NCBI GenBank assembly: GCA_020348385.1
Contig: CP070750.1
Coordinates: forward strand, 1 to 64,000
Direction: 5' to 3'
DNA: 64,000 bases
Origin: Candidatus Aminicenantota bacterium
Lineage (GTDB): Bacteria > Acidobacteriota > Aminicenantia > Aminicenantales > Aminicenantaceae
In this document: positions 44,970-53,664 of the stretch, one piece after another
Layout: each line of letters starts with the position of its first letter
Position numbering within the stretch: the first letter of the stretch is position 1
The notes under the pieces: model-generated
The model's input: only the letters and a program-made list of their open reading frames with translations
The model's database searches: none
What the model was told of the DNA's origin: nothing
Program-made: the position numbers and the translations under genes

Positions 44970-47324
44970 TTACTCGTAGCGGAGGGCGCTGACGGGATTG
45001 GAGCGGGCGGCTCGGACGGCTTGATAACTGACAGTGAGTTGGGCGATCAAAACGGAGATGGCAGCCGCCAGGACAAATATCGGAAATCCCAGGCCGATGC
45101 GGTAGTGGTAATCCTGAAGCCAACCCTTCATCAGGAAGTAGGAAACCGGCCACGCGATGAGGTTGGCCGCAAGCACCCACCTGGCATACTCCTTCGAAAG
45201 CAAGACCATGATTCCCGGTACAGAAGCGCCCATCACCTTGCGGATGCCGATCTCTTTGGTCCGCTGTTCAGCTGTGTAGGCCGCTAGGCCGAATAGACCC
45301 AGGCAGCTTATCAGAATAGCCAGCACAGTGAAGGTGCGAACCACGGCCATTTCCCGTTCCATCCCCCTGTACATCCGGTCATAGTCATCATCCAAGAATC
45401 TGTACTCGAATGGAAAACCAGGATTGAATGCCTTGACTGTCTTCTCGATGTGGGCGATAGAAGCGGGAATATCTCCGGGGTTTAACCTGACGAACAGATA
45501 CCGATACGTTTGGAAAATTTTATATGTCGGATCATAGTAGATAATGGCTGGCCCGATCTCCCTGCTGACTGGCGTGAAGTGGAAATTCTTGGCCACGCCG
45601 ATTATCTGAAGCTGGATGTCTTCCTGGGAAAGACGTGCTCCTATCACGTTTGGTAAATCCATGATCTCGGCAAAACGTTCGTTGATGATCACAAAAGTTA
45701 ATGTGTGCCCTGTACCTGTTCGAAAGGTTTCCCCCTGGACAATCTCCATCTTGAAGGTCTCCCTAAAATCAGGGTCAACACCAAAATAGGTCACCAGGGG
45801 ATTCACGTTGGGATCGCGTCCATCCCAGTCCCAATCCTGGCCGTTATTGTAAACGCCGGTGGGAGAGTGAGAGGTGGCGCTCACACTCTGGATGCCGGGA
45901 TGCTGCAGAAACTCGTTCTTTATGGATGGGATATTGTCCAGCAACTTGCCTTCTATGGGGACATACAGGAGGTGTTCTTTGTCGAATCCTAAGCTCTTGT
46001 TTTTCATGAATCGGACCTGATTGTAGATGACCATGGTCCCGATGATCAGCATCACCGAAAGGGCGAATTGAAGAACGACCAGAGTTTTCCGGAACAAACC
46101 TCCTTTGGATCCCGAAACACGCCCCCCTTTGAGGACGGTGACGGGCTGGAAAGAAGAAAGGAACAAAGCCGGATAACTCCCACTCAAAAGACCTGTCACG
46201 ATTGTAACGACAAAAACTCCCAAGATGATTGCCGGATCCATTAACTCTTTGATCGGGAGGGGCTTGGCGGTCAAATTTCGGAAGGCGCCCAGAAAGACAC
46301 GGGCAATAAGAAGTGCAGCAGCCAGGGAAATGAAGGTAAATATCAAAGATTCACCGAAAAATTGGCGCATCACCTGCCGTCTTTGAGCACCCACGACTTT
46401 TCTCAATCCCACTTCCCGCGCCCTGTGAGCAGAGCGTGCTGTCGATAGGTTCATGAAATTGATGCAGGCGATGAGCAGTATGACAAAAGCGATGATGGAA
46501 AATATCCGGATGTTGGCCATGCGTTCCCAGTAATCCAGATAGACCTTATCGTAGCGGTACAGAAAGGGTTCGGAATTGGTGCCGGGATTTGACCGGCGGA
46601 TGCGGTTGAAAATTTTTTCGTTGAAGGCAGCAATGTCCACATTGTCCGCCATCTCGACATAGGACCGGAAGGCAAGATTGGACCATGCGCTGAGGTATTT
46701 TGGATCCCACCATTTGGTGGTCAGTTCCAGCGGCACCCAGATATGGAACCGAATGGTGGAATTGTGGGGAATATCCTGCATGACTCCGATCACTCTGAAT
46801 TCCTCTTTTTTGTTCAAAGCGAGAACCTTGCCCACAGGATCTTCCTCTCCGAAGATTTTGCTAGCCATCGTTTCGGAAAGAACAATAACATATGGATCTC
46901 CGAAGGCATCTTCCGGATTGCCACGGATAAACGGGAACGTAAATAAATGGAAAATCTCCGGATCAGCCAGCTGGATAAGTTCTTTGAACTGCTTATCGCC
47001 GTACTCCAGGAGGGCTTCACCCTGTCCGTTTGCAAAACGGGCGGCGTTTAGGACTTCGGGATATTCGGCCTTGAGTGCCGGTGCCAGTGCCGGAACCGAT
47101 CCGGCTCCGCGGGTGACTTCGCTCCCGTAATGCTGGATTGTTCGGACTAGATAAAGAGAGTCCAGCTTGGCATGGAATTTATCGGTGGCCATTTCGTCCT
47201 TCACCCACAGCAAGATGAGGATGCAACAGGTCATGCCCAAAGCCAATCCGACGATGTTGATAAAAGAATAACCCTTGTGTCTCTGGATATTCCGGAAAGC
47301 GATCCTAAAATAATTTTTTATCAT
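44970..47324 (-). CDS. ABC transporter permease (MacB/FtsX type), no prefix domain
   Basis: 784 residues starting directly with MIKNYFRIAFRNIQRHKGYS and the first helix (IVGLALGMTCCILILLWV). The central FtsX helices begin near 272 (FSIIAFVILLIACINFMNL) followed by EVGLRKVVGAQRRQVM; the last set begins with VLAILISCLGLFGLAAYT and EIGIRKVMGASVPGIM. It ends RSNPVSALRYE. The ribosome site AAGGA is part of a 12-base sequence duplicated in the leader (47333-47362). It stands alone between the M55 operon and a divergent NhaC gene, with no regulator or ATPase beside it. Confidence 0.9.
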   Translation of the reverse strand: MIKNYFRIAFRNIQRHKGYSFINIVGLALGMTCCILILLWVKDEMATDKFHAKLDSLYLVRTIQHYGSEVTRGAGSVPALAPALKAEYPEVLNAARFANGQGEALLEYGDKQFKELIQLADPEIFHLFTFPFIRGNPEDAFGDPYVIVLSETMASKIFGEEDPVGKVLALNKKEEFRVIGVMQDIPHNSTIRFHIWVPLELTTKWWDPKYLSAWSNLAFRSYVEMADNVDIAAFNEKIFNRIRRSNPGTNSEPFLYRYDKVYLDYWERMANIRIFSIIAFVILLIACINFMNLSTARSAHRAREVGLRKVVGAQRRQVMRQFFGESLIFTFISLAAALLIARVFLGAFRNLTAKPLPIKELMDPAIILGVFVVTIVTGLLSGSYPALFLSSFQPVTVLKGGRVSGSKGGLFRKTLVVLQFALSVMLIIGTMVIYNQVRFMKNKSLGFDKEHLLYVPIEGKLLDNIPSIKNEFLQHPGIQSVSATSHSPTGVYNNGQDWDWDGRDPNVNPLVTYFGVDPDFRETFKMEIVQGETFRTGTGHTLTFVIINERFAEIMDLPNVIGARLSQEDIQLQIIGVAKNFHFTPVSREIGPAIIYYDPTYKIFQTYRYLFVRLNPGDIPASIAHIEKTVKAFNPGFPFEYRFLDDDYDRMYRGMEREMAVVRTFTVLAILISCLGLFGLAAYTAEQRTKEIGIRKVMGASVPGIMVLLSKEYARWVLAANLIAWPVSYFLMKGWLQDYHYRIGLGFPIFVLAAAISVLIAQLTVSYQAVRAARSNPVSALRYE

Positions 47325-47332
47325 GATTGGTA

Positions 47333-47362
47333 GTCCTTATAATTCTTCAGGTCCTTATAATT
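47333..47362. repeat. Duplicated leader sequence before the permease
   Basis: GTCCTTATAATT occurs at 47333-47344 and 47351-47362, an 18-base period. On the minus strand each copy carries AAGGAC, so the permease leader has two ribosome-site-like elements; the proximal one is used by ATG 47324. Confidence 0.6.
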
Positions 47363-47404
47363 TAAGACGGCGGTCATAAAAAAAGGTTGCTGCCCCCGTT
47401 TTCA

Positions 47405-47433
47405 TTGTTTTATGCAGAAAACCATTGTAACAT
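47405..47433 (+). promoter_or_regulatory. Candidate promoter of the NhaC-family gene
   Basis: TTGTTT (47405-47410) and TAACAT (47428-47433) with a 17-base spacer, about 30 bases before ATG 47464. Confidence 0.4.
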
Positions 47434-47463
47434 ATCCCAAGAAATTCTAAAGGAAGTGAGATT

Positions 47464-48864
47464 ATGGATTATGGATGGCTTTCTCTTGTGCCGCCTTTGT
47501 TGGCGATCTTCCTGGCCTTCATAACACGCGAGCCGGTTTCTAGCCTGGCTGTCGCCTGTTTGGCAGGCGTGCTCATCATGGGGCAGGGCCCTTTGGGATT
47601 TCCTGAACTTTTGGTAAAAACATTAGGCAGCGAAAACTTCATGTGGGTATGTCTTATAGAGGTAAATATCGGAATTCTCGTTGCTTTTTACCAGCGTTCT
47701 GGAGCGGTGGCGATGTTTTCCCGGAGAGTCAGTCACTTGACAAAATCACGGTCTCAGACACAATTTTTGGGCTGGGGATTGGGATTGTTCATTTTCTTCA
47801 GCGATTATTTCAGCGCTTTGTTTACCGGCCCTGTGATGCGTAACCTGACCGACAAAGCGAAAATATCCAGAGAGAAGCTGGCCTATATTTGTGATTCCAC
47901 TTCAGCCCCAGTGGTTGTTCTAACCCCCATCACGGCTTGGGCAGTCTACATCAGTGGTATTTTGATCGGTGTCGGTCCAATTCTGGATAAAAAAGATGCC
48001 ATATCCCTCTATATCAAAGCGATTCCATTCAATTTTTATGCTCTTTTTTCGATTCTGATGGTGGCTCTTATTTGCGGAAAGGTCATACCCGAATTTGGCC
48101 CGATGCGGAAAGCAGAGCGACGCGCCATTCAAACCGGAGAAGTCTTGCGTTCCGGCTCGACACCGATGATGGGCGTGGAATTAACAGATCTGGCAATTTC
48201 AGAGAAGGGGAAACCTAACATTTGGCTGAACTTTTTTATGCCTGTTGTGATCGTGATTGGAGTGAATATCGGGACGTTCCTGGTCATGGGGCAGGCACGG
48301 ATTATGGAAAGCTTTATGTCAGCCTCGGGTTTTCTAGGGATTATCATGCTCATCCAAAGAATAGACAACCTCCGTGGATTGATGAAGTCACTACTGGCTG
48401 GCATCAAAGGAGTCATGCCCGCTGTTGTGATTCTTGCTCTTGCCTTTTCCATTAATGCCGTTAGCCGTGAAATGGGAACTGCCACCTATGTTGTCGAAAT
48501 CAGCAGGGATTGGCTTAATCCGGGTTTGTTGCCTGTGTTGGCGTTTATCATCAGCGCCTTCGTGAGTTTTGCAACTGGTACATCCTGGGGAACCTTTGCC
48601 ATCATCATCCCGATTACAGTTCCCTTAGCCTTTGAATTCAGCGGGGGACAGATATCGTCTCTGGTTTTGACGACATTGGCAGCATCAGCCGGGGGTGGTG
48701 TTTTCGGTGATCACTGCTCGCCCCTCTCGGACACCACCGTGCTCTCTTCTCTCGGGAGCGCCTGCGATCACATGGACCATGTCAAAACCCAGCTCCCCTA
48801 CGCCCTGGCCGTAGCTGCTGTCGCCTCCCTAGTTTATTTAATCATAGGGTTGATTTTTAACTAA
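47464..48864 (+). CDS. NhaC family Na+/H+ antiporter-like transporter
   Basis: 466 residues, about eleven helices; AAAGGAAG precedes the ATG. The NhaC/ion-transporter signature GGGVFGDHCSPLSDTTVLSS lies near residues 412-431, with a matching STSAPVVVLTPITAW segment in the first half and SFATGTSWGTFAIIIP in the second. Members exchange sodium for protons or take up organic acids or amino acids; which applies here cannot be decided. The gene diverges from the permease and its last 27 bases overlap the end of the serine hydrolase gene on the other strand. A sodium exporter would suit a cell using sodium-coupled amino-acid uptake. Confidence 0.85.
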   Translation: MDYGWLSLVPPLLAIFLAFITREPVSSLAVACLAGVLIMGQGPLGFPELLVKTLGSENFMWVCLIEVNIGILVAFYQRSGAVAMFSRRVSHLTKSRSQTQFLGWGLGLFIFFSDYFSALFTGPVMRNLTDKAKISREKLAYICDSTSAPVVVLTPITAWAVYISGILIGVGPILDKKDAISLYIKAIPFNFYALFSILMVALICGKVIPEFGPMRKAERRAIQTGEVLRSGSTPMMGVELTDLAISEKGKPNIWLNFFMPVVIVIGVNIGTFLVMGQARIMESFMSASGFLGIIMLIQRIDNLRGLMKSLLAGIKGVMPAVVILALAFSINAVSREMGTATYVVEISRDWLNPGLLPVLAFIISAFVSFATGTSWGTFAIIIPITVPLAFEFSGGQISSLVLTTLAASAGGGVFGDHCSPLSDTTVLSSLGSACDHMDHVKTQLPYALAVAAVASLVYLIIGLIFN

Positions 48865-50316
48865 CTCGTTCAGCTTCTCGACGGCATTGGCGTTATTCGG
48901 GTTCAGTTCCAGGGATTTTGCGTAGTTCTTGATGGCCAGTTTTTTATCCCCGGAGATCATGTAGGCTTCAGCCAGGCTGTCGTATCCGTTAGCGTACTTG
49001 GGGTAAGCTTTGATATTCAGCTTGAATATCTCTATGGCATCTTTTGTCCTTTTCTTTTCGGTGAGCAGATAATATCCCAAAGTATTCAGCTCTTGCGCTA
49101 AAAAATTGTAATCTTTTGGATGGTCTTTTTTGAGTGTTTCGTACTGTTCGATGGCAGATTTTACGTCTTTTTCCATCAATATCTTGTATAAAATATTTGC
49201 GATAGACTTTTTAGGAAAATCATAGGGTTTGCCGTAAAGGATCCGGATAATCGCGTCGCTCATCTGTCCCAGATTGGCTCCGGGTGTGTTGTTGAGCAAA
49301 ACGATCAAATGTTTTTCATCGACCAGTCTCTCGATCCATGTGTTAAATCCGTTGATGCCGCCCCCGTGTGCGATGCTGATTAGCTTCTCCTTCGAATCGG
49401 GCAAGCTCTTCTGCCTCACCCCCCATCCATAGCCGTAATTCGTCATGTGCGGTGTGAACATAAGCTCTCTCATCTCAGCGGATAGCAATTTTTCTGTGTA
49501 CAGGGCTTGGTCCCAGAGGTAAAGATCCTCAACGGTGGAATACAGAGAACCGGCCGCATAAGGCAAAGACATGTCTAGATAAGGGGCGTTTGTGTAGCCA
49601 TCAAAGGCATTGGAGTATCCTGAGGCCCGATTCGGGATAATCGGCCCAGGTCGGTCATATCCGGAGTTTTCCATACCGAGGGGAGAGAAAATTTTTTCGT
49701 TTAAAACTTCTTCATAAGTTTTTCCTGTGATTTCCTCGATGATGGCCCCCAGGAGAAAATAGCCCGAGTTGTTATACAGAAATCTGGAACCCGGTTCGAA
49801 CTGAAAGTCTCCACTGCAGTACTTTTTTACAAATTCCTCGACGGAATAGGGATCGCGGCTTATCTCTTCGAAAAAATTGGGAATACTGGTGTAACTGGGA
49901 ATTCCCGAACTATGGGTCAAAAGGTGATGGATGGTGACCTGAGAGCCTGTATCCTTTCTGTAATAGGGCAGATAGTCGGATAATTTTCCTTGGAGGTCGA
50001 GTTTCCCTTTTTCGACAAGCTGGAGAATCAGCATGGATGTGAACTGTTTGGTGATGGAGCCAAGCCTAAATTTTGTGTTTGGCTCGTTCGGAAGGTTCCA
50101 TTCTCTGTTTGCCAGTCCAAATCCTTTTTTGTAGATTACCTTTCCCTTTTCTGCCACCAATACCGATCCGTTAAACTGCCCGAGATCGATGTATGCCTGG
50201 ATCAAAACATCGATTTTGCTGATATTATCTTGGGAAAAAGCGTGGATTTGAATGGATAATAGGAATACCAGGGATAATAATGCAGAGAAAATGATAGAAA
50301 GCGCGGATCGTTTCAT
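48838..50316 (-). CDS. Serine hydrolase (beta-lactamase family) with C-terminal TPRs
   Basis: 492 residues from ATG 50316 (AAAGGAGG six bases upstream), with a signal peptide of about 27 residues. Catalytic elements: SITK in RLGSITKQFTSM, YNNSGYFLLG, and AHGGGINGF as the third box. The hydrolase domain spans about 35-360. The last 110 residues contain two to three TPR-like helices (TLGYYLLTEKKRTKDAIEIF, YANGYDSLAEAYMISGDKKL, AIKNYAKSLELNPN). This combination is frequent in Bacteroidetes and Acidobacteriota esterases of unknown substrate. Compared with the 650 gene it lacks the DUF3471-like end. Its 3' end overlaps that of the NhaC gene. Confidence 0.85.
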   Translation of the reverse strand: MKRSALSIIFSALLSLVFLLSIQIHAFSQDNISKIDVLIQAYIDLGQFNGSVLVAEKGKVIYKKGFGLANREWNLPNEPNTKFRLGSITKQFTSMLILQLVEKGKLDLQGKLSDYLPYYRKDTGSQVTIHHLLTHSSGIPSYTSIPNFFEEISRDPYSVEEFVKKYCSGDFQFEPGSRFLYNNSGYFLLGAIIEEITGKTYEEVLNEKIFSPLGMENSGYDRPGPIIPNRASGYSNAFDGYTNAPYLDMSLPYAAGSLYSTVEDLYLWDQALYTEKLLSAEMRELMFTPHMTNYGYGWGVRQKSLPDSKEKLISIAHGGGINGFNTWIERLVDEKHLIVLLNNTPGANLGQMSDAIIRILYGKPYDFPKKSIANILYKILMEKDVKSAIEQYETLKKDHPKDYNFLAQELNTLGYYLLTEKKRTKDAIEIFKLNIKAYPKYANGYDSLAEAYMISGDKKLAIKNYAKSLELNPNNANAVEKLNELVKNQPYD

Positions 50317-50383
50317 GTCAGACCTCCTTTCATTAAATACGGACAAACTATTTTAAAAGTTCAAGAGGGAGAACATTTTCGAA

Positions 50384-53068
50384 TTAGTCGTCGTCATCGT
50401 CAGGCACGAGTGTCACGGCCCACGAAGGGTAAGGTGCCGAGCTTCCTTTTACCGCATGCCACAGGATGCGGTTCAGTGTGTCTTCCGGGCAGGCGTCTAT
50501 TTGCCGGAAGTTCAAACGGGCGGAAATATGGGCATTCCGGCGGAGGAGGGAGTCGGCGATATCCTTGGGATCCGGATTCATCCGGTCGAGGGGTATTAGA
50601 TTGGGCACGGCCTTGAAAGGCGTGAAATCCGGTGTGGAAGTGAAACAGTCGAACATCGGAGTGGCCGTGGCATCGAATTGATTCATCGGCGGAAGGCCGA
50701 GGATCTGCTCGATAGTGCGGAGCAGGCTTGTCGTGTTGTACTGGGTGTGAACCACTGTGTGGCGTTTAGTGTATGGGCTGATACAGTAAGCCGTGGTGCG
50801 GTAGCCGCTCACATGATCGAATCCATTCTGCGGATCGTCCTCGATCCCGAAAATGACCATATCCTTCCAGAATCGGCTGTGGCTGAAGGCTTCGACGATA
50901 CGCCCGAAGGCAAGGTCATTGTCGGCCACACAGGCAGATGGTGTGGGAGAACCGGCTCGGGTTCCGCTGGTGTGATCGTTGGGCAAGCAGATCAGAATGA
51001 GCTGTGGCATCCGGCCTTCGCTCTCCCAGGTTGCGATCTGTTCTGTGATGTAACGGGCTCTCCAGACATCGGGGACTTCCATGATCCATCCCACCGTGTC
51101 CGTGGGTGTGAAGGGCCGGATGGTTTCGATCGTGGGTTCGGACTCGATGACCACGTTGCCGTGACCATGGATGTATTCCTCCCAGTAGTCCTTCCACTGG
51201 GGTTGGCCTTTTCGCTCTGGGTCTGTCCAGTGACATTCGGGCTGGGTGAATTCTCCGAAATTCCAGATGGAAACGTTGTGTCGAAGGGCATTATCCCAGA
51301 TGAAACCACTGGGTGCGTAGGCAAGAGCATCGGCATCATCCGGTCCCATACCGTCCGGATAGCTGCGGGGCCATCCGGCGAACGATCTCTCGAGATAATC
51401 GGTCCCGAAAGCCGTGGTGGACCACTGGTGACCGTCGGCACTCAAGATGCCGCAGCAGTAGGTGTTATCGAGAAGGACGAATTCCCTGGCTATCTTGTGC
51501 TGGTTCGGAGTCACTTGCTCGCCGAAAAGGCAAAGGCTTGGGTTGCCATTTCCCTCGGGTACGTCTCCCAGGACCTGGTCAAAAGTCCGGTTTTCCTTGA
51601 TGATGTAGACCACGTGCTTGAAAATGCTCGGTTCGCCGATCCGCTCGGGAACCGGGCGGGGAGGTTGATTTGACCGTGGTTTTTCAGATGCAAGGGCTAT
51701 TCTTTCGCGGTGATAGTTCACGTAAACAGATTCCGTGAAAGACTGCAGTTTCTTCCGGCCCGGCACCGGCAAGAGTGAGACCGAACCGTGATAGTGGTGG
51801 GTGTTGAATCCTAGACCGCCCGTCATTCTGTCCTGTTTCGGTTCCACAGGAAGGCCCTTGATGTTGGCCACACACAGCATTCGGTGTTCGGTGTCGAATA
51901 CAATCGCTCCGGGAAACCATCCTACAGGGATGAGCCCGAGGAGTGAAGATTCCCGGTCCGCCGGATCGAATTTCACCACTGCGATGGCGTTCTGTGTCCC
52001 ATTGGCCACAAAAAGGCGTTTCCCATCGGGAGAGAAACAGAGGGCGTTGGGGGATGCACCAAATAGGTCTGCCGGGTTGGCCTTGGTCCATATCGTTTCG
52101 ATGATTGTGTCTGATCGAGTGTCGATCACGCTGAGGTTGTCGCTTGCCGCATTGGCACAAACAACATACCGGCTATCGGGTGAGACAGCAAGCGCTGAGG
52201 AGTGAAGATGGACAAGGATTTCTTGGATCGAACCTGAGGCAAAGTCGATAACACTCACCGAGCCTTCGTTAGCGATGTGCGTGACCGGGTCGACTTTGAC
52301 GACGGTGCCCCGTCCCGCTGGGCCTGTGAGATCTCCAGGTGTTGGCCGGCGGCCGCCCCAATTGCTGACATAGGCTTTGCCGTTGACAAGCCGGACATCG
52401 AATGGGGCGACACCGACGTCGAATATTTGTGTAACAGCGTTTGTTTGGGTGTTGAGGGCAAGGAGCCGGTTGGAAAGGTTGGCGCAGACATAGAGATTTT
52501 GCCCGTCCGGGGATAGCGCCAGTCCGGCCGGGATTTCATTTTTTCGGCGGGGCGCATCGGCCGGCGGCAGCGGGATGGAGTGGGAGGGTGTGACTGTGCC
52601 GTCCTCTGCGACAGAAAAGACCTTGATACTCCCGTTGACATTGCTGAGATAGAGGCGGCTTCCGTCGGGTGAAAAGACAAGGCCGGTGTAGCTCAGCTGG
52701 CCCCTTTGGTCGGGTTCTAGTATATTTTTTTCCTCTGATGGAAGAGTGACACGCTGGGCAATCGTGCCCATTGTGGGATCGATGATGAGAAGCTCGCTCG
52801 TTTTGCCGGAGACCGCCAGAAGCCGGCTGTCCGGAGAAAGAGCGAGAGCCTGGGGACGAAGCCCGGGGAGTGGGATCTGTTTGCCGGCGGGTTCGAGGAC
52901 TTGGTTTACCGGCAAGACCGTCCTGTTGTCTCCGGCCGTTCCCCCCTGTCCATTATTTGGTTCCTGTTTTCGGCATGAAGTCATTCCGAAAAACAGAATC
53001 AGCATGGATAGAATGGATATCAGGCCATGCGCGAAATGATTCCGGTCGGTGTGTGAATGGCGCATCAT
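50384..53068 (-). CDS. YncE-like beta-propeller fused to a phosphoesterase, lipoprotein
   Basis: 894 residues from ATG 53068 (GGAGG seven bases upstream). The lipobox is MTSC, after which residues about 45-430 form a YVTN-type propeller with repeated SPDG(S/K)RL blades (LVFSPDGSRLYLSN, LALSPDGQNLYVCA, LCFSPDGKRLFVAN). Residues about 490-870 are a phosphoesterase of the PF04185 group (acid phosphatase/phospholipase C): VVYIIKENRTFDQVLGD, where Glu, Asn and Thr are metal and catalytic residues, LPNDHTSGTR, and IEDDPQNGFDHVSGYR. The fold fits removal of phosphate from an extracellular organic substrate. Propeller/phosphatase fusions of this kind are widespread; the propeller may localise the enzyme. 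Confidence 0.88.
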   Translation of the reverse strand: MMRHSHTDRNHFAHGLISILSMLILFFGMTSCRKQEPNNGQGGTAGDNRTVLPVNQVLEPAGKQIPLPGLRPQALALSPDSRLLAVSGKTSELLIIDPTMGTIAQRVTLPSEEKNILEPDQRGQLSYTGLVFSPDGSRLYLSNVNGSIKVFSVAEDGTVTPSHSIPLPPADAPRRKNEIPAGLALSPDGQNLYVCANLSNRLLALNTQTNAVTQIFDVGVAPFDVRLVNGKAYVSNWGGRRPTPGDLTGPAGRGTVVKVDPVTHIANEGSVSVIDFASGSIQEILVHLHSSALAVSPDSRYVVCANAASDNLSVIDTRSDTIIETIWTKANPADLFGASPNALCFSPDGKRLFVANGTQNAIAVVKFDPADRESSLLGLIPVGWFPGAIVFDTEHRMLCVANIKGLPVEPKQDRMTGGLGFNTHHYHGSVSLLPVPGRKKLQSFTESVYVNYHRERIALASEKPRSNQPPRPVPERIGEPSIFKHVVYIIKENRTFDQVLGDVPEGNGNPSLCLFGEQVTPNQHKIAREFVLLDNTYCCGILSADGHQWSTTAFGTDYLERSFAGWPRSYPDGMGPDDADALAYAPSGFIWDNALRHNVSIWNFGEFTQPECHWTDPERKGQPQWKDYWEEYIHGHGNVVIESEPTIETIRPFTPTDTVGWIMEVPDVWRARYITEQIATWESEGRMPQLILICLPNDHTSGTRAGSPTPSACVADNDLAFGRIVEAFSHSRFWKDMVIFGIEDDPQNGFDHVSGYRTTAYCISPYTKRHTVVHTQYNTTSLLRTIEQILGLPPMNQFDATATPMFDCFTSTPDFTPFKAVPNLIPLDRMNPDPKDIADSLLRRNAHISARLNFRQIDACPEDTLNRILWHAVKGSSAPYPSWAVTLVPDDDDD

Positions 53069-53132
53069 GATTTTTCCTCCCGTCTGAGCCACAAGTTAAT
53101 TCATGACAGGGAGGGATGTCAAGGGACGTCTG

Positions 53133-53597
53133 TCACTTTCTCTGGATTCCGGGTGAGAGGGGACCGATCGGGTGATTGTCTGCGGTGTGATTGAGTTCCA
53201 TCATGTAGGTCTTGCGGTCAGAACCGAAGAAAATATAGACCGCGGCCGATGGTCTGTTGTGGATTAACCGGAACAGTTCTTTTTCCTTTTCGTACACCTG
53301 GATGGTCAACCGATTTTCGTATTCTGCGGTCAGAACGAAACGGAATCCGTCTTTTTCCACGATTTTGGCGGGTGCATTGCCATCCGAGATATCGAATGTG
53401 ACGAAATCGTTGATCCAGCTTTCTCGGACAACTTCGGGGATCGGGGTGTTGATCCTTTGCGCGGCTTCTGCCGCACCGTTTTCCAACTGCCAAACGGTAA
53501 AACTCAGGTTCACATACCGCTGTTCCTCACGAATTTCCGACCATGAAAAGAAACTGAATACAAGAACCATAACCATTGCTGTCAGCGTTTTTTTCAT
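53133..53597 (-). CDS. Small secreted protein of unknown function
   Basis: 154 residues from ATG 53597 (GGAGG five bases upstream). The signal peptide is hydrophobic with a possible cleavage after WSE or SFFSW. The mature part is mostly beta (VNLSFTVWQLENGA, FVTFDISDGNAPAKIV, VYIFFGSDRKTYMMEL). It lies between the phosphoesterase and the S9 peptidase on the same strand. No family is recognised. Confidence 0.65.
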   Translation of the reverse strand: MKKTLTAMVMVLVFSFFSWSEIREEQRYVNLSFTVWQLENGAAEAAQRINTPIPEVVRESWINDFVTFDISDGNAPAKIVEKDGFRFVLTAEYENRLTIQVYEKEKELFRLIHNRPSAAVYIFFGSDRKTYMMELNHTADNHPIGPLSPGIQRK

Positions 53598-53664
53598 CGT
53601 GACCTCCACTGTCTATACAACGCGACAGCAGTCTGTATTCCCGAATTTTAATTGAGAAGAACGC

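Noticed and set aside
50678..51673. 331-codon plus-strand frame inside the phosphoesterase gene
   Set aside because: Antisense to a gene with clear catalytic motifs; composition fits a reverse-strand shadow.
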